This document shows positions 50,917 to 59,271 of a DNA stretch of 64,000 nucleotides, piece after piece (the stretch's first letter is position 1; every line of letters starts with the position of its first letter). The stretch spans positions 186,001-250,000 of the forward strand of contig JAIDQQ010000023.1 of assembly GCA_029062165.1 (NCBI GenBank), read 5' to 3'. The notes beneath the pieces were generated by a model. It was not told the origin of the DNA and did not search any database. It was given only the letters and a program-made list of their open reading frames with translations. Source of the stretch: Ruminococcus sp. (GTDB lineage Bacteria; Bacillota; Clostridia; Oscillospirales; Ruminococcaceae). A program made the translations under genes and the position numbers.

Positions 50917-53103
50917 TTAAATAACACCGGGGTCATCACCGCCACTTAAGTCTACCTGTGGTTCGTCGACTACCGGCGGTTCGATTACTACCGGAGGGTC
51001 TGTTACTACCGGTGGTTCGATTACTGCCGGAGGGTCAGTAACAACAGGTGCCTGTGTTACTGCTGGTGGGTCAGTAACAGGTTGGTCAGTTACGAAAGGT
51101 GCCTGAGTTTCCGGCGGATAAGTGTATACGGATTCAGTTTCCGTGTACTGTTGTTGAGTGGTTGCCGGAGGGTCTGTATATTCTTCCGTATATTGCGGTT
51201 CAGTCCACTGATTGACTACCGGTTTTTTGGTTGTTTCGACGTAATTATAGGACTGTTCTGTAGTATAATCCTGAGTTGTTTCCTCGTAGTCAGAAGTATC
51301 GGGATTGCTTATATAAAGGCTTTCGGAATCGGTTGAGACGCTTTCGGAATAGTAATATACAATAAGTTTTTTGCCGTCCTTGTTGCTGAAAGTGTCACCG
51401 GGTTTTACGTCTTTTCCCTCTACCTGCAATCCTATTACTACATTAGGATTTACTTTTTTATCGCTTTTTGTTGCAAGTATGGAATAATTTGATATTCCGG
51501 CGTCTTTCAGTTTAGCCTGATAGTCTTTTATTTCTACGTCCTCAAAAGCCGGAATAACAGCTGTTTCCCTGCCCTTGCTGACTTTAACTTCAATAGTGGC
51601 ACGTCCGCCTATGAGTTGTTCACCAGGGTCTATATTCTGCCAGAAAATCATGTCTGCTTCGTAGTCGTTGTTGTATTCGTATTCCGGTACGAGTATAAAG
51701 AAATCCTTGTATTTTTCGGCTGTAAGTTCATAGAATTTTCCCACGAGGTCAGGCATAAGAGTATCCGGAAATTCTTCCGTTTCTTCTTCGGTAGTTTCTT
51801 CCGTATCGCCTGAAACGACATTATCAGATACGGTTGTATTCTGCTGACGTAATTCGGAATTATGCTGGCGGTCTGATTGTGTATTGGTAATCATGTTTAT
51901 TATGAATACCGCTATTATCATGAGTATCGCCACAAGAAGTATGCCTATTATAACCGGTACTTTCAGCCTGTCGACAGTTTCGTATCTGTATTCTGAATTT
52001 TCATTGTTGCCGGAATATGAGTAATTTTCATAGACTTCCGGATTATTCTGTTTTTCCTTTTGTTTTTCCTTAGGTTTGTTCTGTGATTTTTCCGGAGTAG
52101 TACGTTTTACTGCCGTAGTATTCTGTGTATTTTTCGGAGCAGGTTGTTCAAAAAGTTTCGTGACGAGTTCGGTTATGGTCTGAATGCGGTCACAGCCGGA
52201 TAAATTCATGCCGTCCATGATGATTCTTGAAACATTACGTGGTATTTTTGCACTTAGCATACGAGGTTCACAGAGTTCGTCGTCTTTAAGTCTCCGCATA
52301 GCGTCAACCGGCATACAACCTGTAAGTGAACGGTACATTAAAGCACATACGCCATATACGTCAGTCCACGAACCTTGTCGGCTGTTCGTACCGGCGGAAT
52401 ACTGTTCCGGAGCGGTATAGCCCTTGAAAAGTTCGTATTCAAGACCGGAATCAGCAGTACGCACAGACGATATACAGAAACCTGTCAGTTTTAGTTCGCC
52501 TTTGTTCGTGATATATACAGTTTCCGGACATATTGCACGGTGAATAATTCCGGCGTTATGCAGAATACCCAGTGTTGTGAACAACGGCGGAAAAAGTTTT
52601 GAAATCTGTTCCCAGCTTAGTTCACCGGCGTTGTCTTTGAGATAGTCCAGCATACTCACGCCCTCTATGTGTTCAAAGACGGCGTAAGTTGTATTGTTTT
52701 CCGTGAACATATCAAGCATGGCATTTATATTGGAGTTGTTCCGCAGACGTGCCAATGATTTGTTAAGTTCAGTAAATTCCGCCATAAAAGCCTTGTATTT
52801 AGCAAGACTTTCATATGTTACATTTAAATTTGACCTGCCTTCCGAACGTGTACAGAGGTTTACAGGCATATATTCTCTTATAAGAACAGTACATTCCGTT
52901 GACGTATCATGGGCGATATATGTAGCCCCTTCGCCGTTATATCCAAGCAGAACGCCGACAAGGTATCTTTCATGAAGTATAGTTCCTGCTTTCAGATACA
53001 TGGGATTTGAAGATGTATTTTCCGCATATGCACACGACGGGCATATAGAAAGATTATTGTCGTATCTTTTCATGCACCTGTAACATATTTTACGTTCTCC
53101 CAA
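50917..53103 (-). CDS. Membrane pseudokinase with zinc ribbon and PASTA domains
   Basis: This 728-residue protein has an N-terminal zinc ribbon (Cys7, Cys10, Cys21, Cys24), a protein-kinase-like domain (about 45-320), a membrane helix (about 379-404), two PASTA-like repeats (about 437-575) and a Pro/Thr/Val-rich outer tail with repeated PPVV units. The kinase catalytic residues are gone: the VAIK lysine is Arg76, HRD is HRA (Ala190), and DFG reads GFC (208-210). The glycine loop GYNGEGATY and the YTAPEQY segment remain. PASTA domains bind peptidoglycan fragments, so it may be a non-catalytic wall sensor. The start is TTG with GGAGG seven bases upstream. Monocistronic. Confidence 0.88.
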   Translation of the reverse strand: MGERKICYRCMKRYDNNLSICPSCAYAENTSSNPMYLKAGTILHERYLVGVLLGYNGEGATYIAHDTSTECTVLIREYMPVNLCTRSEGRSNLNVTYESLAKYKAFMAEFTELNKSLARLRNNSNINAMLDMFTENNTTYAVFEHIEGVSMLDYLKDNAGELSWEQISKLFPPLFTTLGILHNAGIIHRAICPETVYITNKGELKLTGFCISSVRTADSGLEYELFKGYTAPEQYSAGTNSRQGSWTDVYGVCALMYRSLTGCMPVDAMRRLKDDELCEPRMLSAKIPRNVSRIIMDGMNLSGCDRIQTITELVTKLFEQPAPKNTQNTTAVKRTTPEKSQNKPKEKQKEKQNNPEVYENYSYSGNNENSEYRYETVDRLKVPVIIGILLVAILMIIAVFIINMITNTQSDRQHNSELRQQNTTVSDNVVSGDTEETTEEETEEFPDTLMPDLVGKFYELTAEKYKDFFILVPEYEYNNDYEADMIFWQNIDPGEQLIGGRATIEVKVSKGRETAVIPAFEDVEIKDYQAKLKDAGISNYSILATKSDKKVNPNVVIGLQVEGKDVKPGDTFSNKDGKKLIVYYYSESVSTDSESLYISNPDTSDYEETTQDYTTEQSYNYVETTKKPVVNQWTEPQYTEEYTDPPATTQQQYTETESVYTYPPETQAPFVTDQPVTDPPAVTQAPVVTDPPAVIEPPVVTDPPVVIEPPVVDEPQVDLSGGDDPGVI
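50960..51100 (-). repeat. In-frame repeats coding the Pro/Val-rich tail of the pseudokinase
   Basis: Degenerate tandem units of roughly 30-36 bp, with GGTTCGATTACTACCGG and GGGTCAGTAACAACAGG as variants, code for PPVVTDPP/PPVVIEPP segments. The units stay in frame. Such repeats can change copy number by slippage. Confidence 0.6.
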
Positions 53104-53272
53104 AGCTGTTCCTCCTTTTTTTAAAATAATATAGTCATATGATTAATTTTATCATTATTCCGGCAGAATGTCAACCGCCTTGAAGATAATATAATAAATT
53201 CGTCGGAATTTGTAGTTGATTTGTAATCAATTTATTACCTGTTTGTAGTAATTGATATGCTATATTATTTAA

Positions 53273-54553
53273 TCAGAGGGTAAGAAGTCCGCTGTCAAGC
53301 ATTTCCTGTACCGCAAGCAGAACTCCTGTTTTTCCGCTTGTGTAGGTTATACCGCCCTGCATCCATACTGCAAAAGGTTCACGTATGGGAGCGTCGGCGG
53401 AAAGTTCAATAGACGCACCGTTAGTAAACGCACCGGCAGCCATGATTACCTTATCCGAATACCCTGGCATATCCCATGCTTCAGGAGTTACGAAAGAATC
53501 AACTGGCGCACCTTTCTGAATACCTCTGCAAAACGCTGTAAGTAATTCTTCGTTGCCGAGTTTCACAGCGGTTATAATATCGCCTCGCTTATCGTCCTTA
53601 CGTGGAGAACACTCAAAGCCTAACATACTTAACAATTCGCTTGCGAATGCGGAAGTTTTTATAGCATTTGCAACGACGTCCGGAGCGAAGAAAAGACCCA
53701 GTAAAATTTCACGATTCATGCCGAGTGTACAGCCTACTTCCTTGCCCATACCCACACAGGTCAGACGGTAGGAACATAATTCTATAAGGTCAGCACGTCC
53801 GGCAATGTATCCGCCTGTACGTGCTATTCCGCCACCGGCATTTTTTATAAGCGAACCTATTATTATATCCGCACCGGCTTGTACAGGTTCGTATTCTTCG
53901 ACAAACTCGCCATAGCAGTTATCAACCATTACTATAATATCATGATTACCCTTTTTTGCGGAAATAATCATCTTTTCAATATCTTCCACAGTGAAAGCCG
54001 GTCTAAGTGAGTAACCTCGTGAACGCTGTATGTACGCTATTTTAGCACCTTTTACTGATTTTTCAATTTTATCGTAATCGGGTGTACCGTCGGTGAGCAG
54101 GTCAACCTGACCGTATTCAATGCCGTAATCCATTAACGAACCGTTACCGGATTTTCCGGAAATACCTATGACTTCTTCTAAAGTGTCATAAGGTTTGCCG
54201 GTTATGGAAACCATCTTGTCACCGGTGCGGAGAACTCCGAAAAGAGCCGTCGAAAGTGCATGAGTACCGGAAACAAAATTGAATCTCACAAGGGCGTCTT
54301 CCGTACCGAATGCCTGTGCAAAAACCTTGTCAATAACTTCCCTGCCGATATCGCCGTAGCCGTAACCGGTAGAGCCATAGAAACACGGTTCACTTACTTT
54401 ATTATCGGAAAATGCTTTCAGGACTTTAAGACCGTTATATTCGGCGATACTTTCTATACGGCGGAATGCTTCCATACAGTTTTTTTCAGCCTGTTCAGCG
54501 ATTTCAAGAAGTTTTTCATTGAAGTCATAAATTTTATTTAAATTATTTTTCAT
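53273..54553 (-). CDS. Methionine gamma-lyase family protein (PLP-dependent)
   Basis: This 426-residue protein belongs to the Met_gamma_lyase/aluminium-resistance family of PLP fold-type I proteins. It shows GYGYGDIGREVIDKVFA, FVSGTHALSTALFG, MVDNCYGEFVEE, and the likely PLP lysine in IIGSLIKNAGGGIARTGGYIAG. Its ATG overlaps the end of the GNAT gene. The reaction has rarely been tested; C-S lyase activity on methionine or related thioethers is the family expectation. Confidence 0.88.
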   Translation of the reverse strand: MKNNLNKIYDFNEKLLEIAEQAEKNCMEAFRRIESIAEYNGLKVLKAFSDNKVSEPCFYGSTGYGYGDIGREVIDKVFAQAFGTEDALVRFNFVSGTHALSTALFGVLRTGDKMVSITGKPYDTLEEVIGISGKSGNGSLMDYGIEYGQVDLLTDGTPDYDKIEKSVKGAKIAYIQRSRGYSLRPAFTVEDIEKMIISAKKGNHDIIVMVDNCYGEFVEEYEPVQAGADIIIGSLIKNAGGGIARTGGYIAGRADLIELCSYRLTCVGMGKEVGCTLGMNREILLGLFFAPDVVANAIKTSAFASELLSMLGFECSPRKDDKRGDIITAVKLGNEELLTAFCRGIQKGAPVDSFVTPEAWDMPGYSDKVIMAAGAFTNGASIELSADAPIREPFAVWMQGGITYTSGKTGVLLAVQEMLDSGLLTL

Positions 54554-55343
54554 TTGTTAATTTCCCTTTCGTTAAACTATCTTTTTCAACGTCCATACGT
54601 TCAAGGACTATTTCCTTTTCAGTTTCCATGAAGCCTATTTCACGATAGAAACTTACTCTTACATCGAGTGCCATGAGATACGCTTTTTTGTCCAGACCGT
54701 TAAAAAATCCGGCAAGCCAGCGTAAAAAATCACGTGCGTAACCTCTGCCCCTTGCGGATTCAGTAGTAGCAACCTGTCCGATTAAGACGACGTTTTCAAC
54801 ATCAAAGACCGCCGAGGCAGTAGTTGAATTTCTGTAGGTGAAAGTCCGGCTTATACCGTGACGGCATCTGTGTGAAGTATCGGTATACCACAGCGAAAAA
54901 TCGGCTATATTAGGAAAACCCTCACTTAAAATCTTATAGACGTCCGGTAAATGCGGGTTGAAGTCGACGTAATCTTCAACGGATTCAACCGGCTGACTGT
55001 CCGGAATAAGTTCAAATATGGTGCGGTTTAACTGCTGATAGTGTTCATGCAGACCGATATTTTCAAGAATATGTTGCGAACCCTCTACACGAAACGGAAG
55101 ATTCATATTTATAAAAAGTTCTATTTCGTCTATATTTTTAAGATTATCGTCGTCACATATTATGAGAGTTGAATTTATCATGAACATAAAACCAGTAGCA
55201 TTACCGTCGGAAATCTTATAGAAACGGCAGAAGTCATAGCCTGTACCGTATGCCTTCAGATACGCAAGCATTTTACGTCCGGACAAAGTTTTCAGAAGTA
55301 AATTCCTGTCAAATTCGCATTCATGTCCGATAAGTTTAATCAT
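54543..55343 (-). CDS. GNAT-family N-acetyltransferase
   Basis: This 266-residue protein has a C-terminal GNAT domain (about 130-250) with the acetyl-CoA motif ATTESARGRGYARDFL. The N-terminal half (about 1-125) is a separate domain with no clear family. It overlaps the upstream M42 peptidase gene by 4 bp and the downstream PLP gene by 11 bp, so four leftward genes form one operon. The acceptor is unknown. Confidence 0.85.
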   Translation of the reverse strand: MIKLIGHECEFDRNLLLKTLSGRKMLAYLKAYGTGYDFCRFYKISDGNATGFMFMINSTLIICDDDNLKNIDEIELFINMNLPFRVEGSQHILENIGLHEHYQQLNRTIFELIPDSQPVESVEDYVDFNPHLPDVYKILSEGFPNIADFSLWYTDTSHRCRHGISRTFTYRNSTTASAVFDVENVVLIGQVATTESARGRGYARDFLRWLAGFFNGLDKKAYLMALDVRVSFYREIGFMETEKEIVLERMDVEKDSLTKGKLTNEK

Positions 55344-56356
55344 AACTCCTGAATCCTTTCAGCGAGTTTTTTAACGAGTATGTAGGAATTTTCAAAGTCT
55401 TCCGGATTGATGACGCATGACGCAGAATGTAAATATCTGCACGGTACGGAAACGGCGATAGTACGTATACCCTTTCCGGTAATGTGTATAGCTCCGGCAT
55501 CATTACCACCGGCAATCATAGTTTTTGTCTGACAGGGTATATTATTCATGCGTGCGGTATCAAATGCGAGGTTGTAAAGTTCTCTGTCATAGACCGTACT
55601 TCTGTCCATGAACGATACTACACCGCCACCGCCAAGCGAACATACTTTTTTGTTACCGGAAACGCCGTCAATGTCGGAAGCGGTAGTAGCTTCTATTACT
55701 ATAGCAAAATCAGGTTGTACGGTAAATGCCGATACTCTTGACCCTCTTAGACCTATTTCCTCCTGTGTGTTGAAAACAAAATACGTATCATATTCGGGTT
55801 GTTCCTGAATAAGACGTATCATAATTGCACAACCTGCTCTGTCGTCGATAGCCTTTGCCTTTATGTGATTTCCGGATTCAGTGAAATCAGATACAAAATA
55901 GATACAGTCGCCCAGTGTGACGTATTTTTCAGCGTCTTGTTTGTTTTCCGCACCTATGTCAATGTACATACTTCTTATATCCGGAGATTTTTCCCTTTTT
56001 TCTTTAGACAGATTATGTACAGCAGTAGAACCTACCACGCCATTGAGATTATTTTTTCCTACTGTAACCTGTCTGCCGATAGTCACTACGGAATCAACAC
56101 CGCCTACAGTATCGAATGAAAGAGTGCCGTCCGGATTGATACCTGTAACTATAAAACCTACTTCGTCCATATGGGCGCAAATCATAAGTTTCTTGTCTGA
56201 AATTTTTCTGCCCTTACGGAAACATATGAGATTTCCGAGGGGGTCAACGGTATATTCGCAGAAGTCCTTAATCTTTCCGGTAATTACTTCACGTACTGTT
56301 TTTTCGTCACCGGAAATACTATTGACTGAACACAGTTCTTTGAGTAAATTTTTCAT
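55340..56356 (-). CDS. M42-family metalloaminopeptidase (copy A)
   Basis: This 338-residue peptidase belongs to the glutamyl/deblocking aminopeptidase family, usually a dodecameric cytosolic shell. The metal ligands lie in CAHMDEVGF, AIDDRAG and FNTQEEIG, with a final His in PCRYLHSAS. I set the start at ATG 56356 (MKNLLKELCS) with AAAGGAT upstream. A longer reading adds MNYELYIMNY, which is translation of the AT-rich repeat. The next gene upstream is a paralogue. Confidence 0.92.
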   Translation of the reverse strand: MKNLLKELCSVNSISGDEKTVREVITGKIKDFCEYTVDPLGNLICFRKGRKISDKKLMICAHMDEVGFIVTGINPDGTLSFDTVGGVDSVVTIGRQVTVGKNNLNGVVGSTAVHNLSKEKREKSPDIRSMYIDIGAENKQDAEKYVTLGDCIYFVSDFTESGNHIKAKAIDDRAGCAIMIRLIQEQPEYDTYFVFNTQEEIGLRGSRVSAFTVQPDFAIVIEATTASDIDGVSGNKKVCSLGGGGVVSFMDRSTVYDRELYNLAFDTARMNNIPCQTKTMIAGGNDAGAIHITGKGIRTIAVSVPCRYLHSASCVINPEDFENSYILVKKLAERIQEL

Positions 56357-56372
56357 AGATAATATCCTTTCA

Positions 56373-56445
56373 TTATAATTCATAATGTATAATTCATAAT
56401 TCATAATTAAAACAATTATGCATTATGCATTCTTAATTATGAATT
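56373..56445. repeat. AT-rich palindromic repeat, copy 2
   Basis: TATAATTCATAATGTATAAT and further ATTCATAATTCATAATT units on the left face AATTATGCATTATGCATTC and AATTATGAATT on the right, forming a long hairpin. The right arm codes the last residues (FIIKNA) and stop codon of the M42 copy B gene. Related to the repeats at 50857 and 59210. Confidence 0.7.
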
Positions 56446-57433
56446 GTGAAATAAGTTCTCCTGTATAGCGTATGTCTTCTAAGTCAATCACTTCAACCGG
56501 TGTATGCATATTTCTTAACGGTATTGAAATTGTACAGGCTTCCGCACCGTCACGGCATACGGAATACTGGTCAGCATTGGTGGAAGTCAGACCGTTCATG
56601 ACTTCAATCTGATACGGTATGTTATTTTTCTGTGCGATATCTATAAGACTATCCGAAATACGTCTTGAAAGTGACGGAGATATACCAATCATAGCACCCT
56701 TTCCGAGTTTACCGCATTTCAACTCATTTTCCCCGACAGCATAAGCAAAACTTACATCTACAGCCAGTGCTATATCCGGATTGATTTCAAAAGCACCGGT
56801 TTTCGCACCACGTTCGCCGAGTTCTTCCTGTACCGAGAAGATAACAGTCACGTTATACTTCAACGGCTTATTACGGAGCAGGTCAAGGGCGTACAGAATA
56901 GCGGTCATGCCGGAACGGTCATCGAAAGCACCACCGGTAACACGGTTATTAAGTAACTGCTGACATTTAACGTCAAAAGTAATCGTATCGCCGAGTGATA
57001 CAATTTCTTCGAGTTCAGATTTAGTCAGACCGGTATCTATTGCAACGTCATTGAAAGACGGTACGGAATTACTGTCGGAGAGGTGCGGAGGTACGGAACA
57101 TATTACGCCTTTAACGTCGTGTTTACCGTGAATCACAACAGGTTGTGCCGGAAGAAGTCTCCTGTCGATACCGCCGAGATTTCCGACTTTTATGAAACCG
57201 TCGTCAGTAATGTAGGTTACAATAAAGCCAATCTGGTCAATGTGTGCGTCAAGTACCAGTTCCGGAAGATTTTCATTTTTCGTGCCGAAACGTCCTGTGA
57301 CATTACCGTTTTTTATTACGGCGTCGGGACAGTATTTTTTCAGCATTTCAAGGGCTTTTTCCGAAACGTTCTTTTCACTGCCGGAAGCTCCGGAAGTTTC
57401 GGATAATTCAAAAAGTGTTTCTTTGATATTCAT
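56423..57433 (-). CDS. M42-family metalloaminopeptidase (copy B)
   Basis: This 336-residue paralogue of copy A has metal ligands in DAHIDQIGF, AFDDRSG and FSVQEELGERG, and the final His in RNMHTPVE. It is the first gene of the leftward operon M42B-M42A-GNAT-PLP lyase. Its C-terminus, Phe-Ile-Ile-Lys-Asn-Ala and stop, comes from the palindromic repeat. AGAAAGGA precedes the start. Confidence 0.92.
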   Translation of the reverse strand: MNIKETLFELSETSGASGSEKNVSEKALEMLKKYCPDAVIKNGNVTGRFGTKNENLPELVLDAHIDQIGFIVTYITDDGFIKVGNLGGIDRRLLPAQPVVIHGKHDVKGVICSVPPHLSDSNSVPSFNDVAIDTGLTKSELEEIVSLGDTITFDVKCQQLLNNRVTGGAFDDRSGMTAILYALDLLRNKPLKYNVTVIFSVQEELGERGAKTGAFEINPDIALAVDVSFAYAVGENELKCGKLGKGAMIGISPSLSRRISDSLIDIAQKNNIPYQIEVMNGLTSTNADQYSVCRDGAEACTISIPLRNMHTPVEVIDLEDIRYTGELISQFIIKNA

Positions 57434-57463
57434 AAAAAAATTCCTTTCTTTTCAGATACTTCT

Positions 57464-57492
57464 ATTATATCACTTATTTTTTAATTTGTCTA
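57464..57492 (-). promoter_or_regulatory. Promoter of the M42 operon
   Basis: On the minus strand, TAGACA (57487-57492), a 17-bp spacer and TATAAT (57464-57469). Confidence 0.75.
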
Positions 57493-57515
57493 CTTTTTTT
57501 ACGGAAATGAAGTTA

Positions 57516-57544
57516 TTGACAAACTTTTCCGAGTATGCTATAAT
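57516..57544 (+). promoter_or_regulatory. gltX promoter
   Basis: TTGACA (57516-57521), a 17-bp spacer and TATAAT (57539-57544). Confidence 0.85.
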
Positions 57545-57582
57545 TTATCTGATAATTTTATAAAAAGGAATGATTTTATTTT

Positions 57583-59232
57583 ATGGATTTCAAATTACTT
57601 GCAGATGTACTTTTTCCGGATATAAAGGAAACTCCGGAAGATATTGCGGAACGTTTTCCGGCACGTAATCTGCCGTCGGGTGCGTGCGTGACACGTATAG
57701 GACCAAGCCCGACAGGTTTCGTACATCTCGGGAATCTCTACAATGCCATTATTGCGGAAAGACTTGCACACCAGTCCGGAGGTATTTTTTATTTAAGAAT
57801 CGAAGATACCGACAATAAAAGAGAAGTCGCCGGAGCTGTTGAAACTCTCATAAACGCCATGAATTATTTCGGCGTTGAGTTTGACGAGGGTGCTACTTCC
57901 GACGGTGATAAAGGTTCTTATGCCCCCTACAGACAGCGACAAAGAAAAAATATATATCAGGTTTTTGCGAAGTATCTCGTACAGCAGGGCAAAGCATATC
58001 CGTGTTTCCTGACCGCTGAAGAACTCGATACCATACGTGAACAGCAGACCGTCAATAAAGAAACCCCTGGTATTTACGGAAAATACGCCGAAAAAAGCCG
58101 TAGTTTAACTATTGAACAGATTCAGGATAACATTTCTGCCGGTATGCCGTGGGTACTCCGTTACAGAGGCGTCGAGACCGGCGAATATATAACAGTAAAT
58201 GATGCCGTCCGTGGTAAACTCGAAATGCCACGTAACAATATGGATTTTGTACTTCTCAAGAGCGACGGCATACCGACTTATCACTTCGCACACGTCATAG
58301 ATGACCATTTCATGTACTCCACACACGTCATAAGAGGTGAGGAATGGTTATCCTCATTGCCTATGCACGTCGAATTATTTGACGTCCTCGGCTGGAATCA
58401 GCCTATATACTGTCATACGGCAACCCTCATGAAAATGGACGGCGGTAGCAAGCGTAAACTTTCCAAACGCAAAGACCCTGAACTTGCATTATCGTACTAT
58501 CAGCAGGAAGGCATTTCACAGGACGCTGTATGGGAATTTCTGCTTACTCTTCTTAACTCCAATTTTGAGGAGTGGAGACTTGCAAATCCGGATTCTGATT
58601 ATAAGGATTTCCCTTATACTCTGGAAAAAATGTCAATATCGGGGGCGTTGGTTGATTTGGACAAACTCCGTGACATCTCAAAGAACGTCATATGTCATAT
58701 GACAGCGGAGCAGGTTTACGGAAAATGGCTTGAATGGTGTGAGAATTACAATACAGATTTTGCGGAACTGATTAAAAAATATCCGGAAAGAACACTGTCG
58801 GCACTGAACGTCGGCAAAGGTGGTAATAAACCACGTAAAGACCTCGAAACATGGAAACAGGCTTGCGATTTCATGAGTTTCTGGTATGACGAGACTTTCA
58901 CGGTACAGGACGATATTAAGAACGAATCCGACGAAGATACAGTAAAGATTTTCTTTGAAAAATATCTTGAAACATACAATCATAACGACGATTCTTCCGA
59001 ATGGTTCGCAAAGGTAAAGGCTATCACCGAAGAACTCGGCTTTGCAGTAAAGCCTAAGGATTTCAGGAAAAATCCGGACAGTTACAAGGGTAGTATTGTA
59101 AATATAACCAATATGCTTAGAATAGCCCTCACAGGACGTGCAAACGCTCCGGATATATGGGAAGTTTCACACGTACTGGGCGAGGAGATAGTCCGGAAGA
59201 GAATTGAAAAATTCATAATGCATAATTCATAA
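57583..59232 (+). CDS. gltX: Glutamyl-tRNA synthetase
   Basis: This 549-residue class I synthetase has RIGPSPTGFVHLGNLYNA (HIGH-type), YLRIEDTDNKRE and the KMSKS equivalent KRKLSKRKDPE. It is longer than many bacterial GltX proteins and keeps an anticodon-binding helical region to the end. Without a separate GlnRS in view it may be non-discriminating, but that cannot be judged here. The last codons, giving IMHNS, and the stop lie inside a copy of the AT-rich repeat. Confidence 0.95.
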   Translation: MDFKLLADVLFPDIKETPEDIAERFPARNLPSGACVTRIGPSPTGFVHLGNLYNAIIAERLAHQSGGIFYLRIEDTDNKREVAGAVETLINAMNYFGVEFDEGATSDGDKGSYAPYRQRQRKNIYQVFAKYLVQQGKAYPCFLTAEELDTIREQQTVNKETPGIYGKYAEKSRSLTIEQIQDNISAGMPWVLRYRGVETGEYITVNDAVRGKLEMPRNNMDFVLLKSDGIPTYHFAHVIDDHFMYSTHVIRGEEWLSSLPMHVELFDVLGWNQPIYCHTATLMKMDGGSKRKLSKRKDPELALSYYQQEGISQDAVWEFLLTLLNSNFEEWRLANPDSDYKDFPYTLEKMSISGALVDLDKLRDISKNVICHMTAEQVYGKWLEWCENYNTDFAELIKKYPERTLSALNVGKGGNKPRKDLETWKQACDFMSFWYDETFTVQDDIKNESDEDTVKIFFEKYLETYNHNDDSSEWFAKVKAITEELGFAVKPKDFRKNPDSYKGSIVNITNMLRIALTGRANAPDIWEVSHVLGEEIVRKRIEKFIMHNS

Positions 59233-59249
59233 TTATTAATTCTTAATTG
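59210..59249. repeat. AT-rich repeat, copy 3, overlapping the gltX 3' end
   Basis: AATTCATAATGCATAATTCA and TAATTCTTAATTG match the arms of the repeats at 50857 and 56373. It contributes the gltX C-terminal codons and stop, then the spacer before the MetRS-like gene. Confidence 0.65.
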
Positions 59250-59271
59250 AAAAAAAACGGGGTGTTTGAAT

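Noticed and set aside
50960-51240. Repeats mistaken for a CRISPR array
   Set aside because: The units are degenerate, stay in frame, and code the Pro/Val/Thr tail of the pseudokinase. There are no unique spacers and no cas genes.
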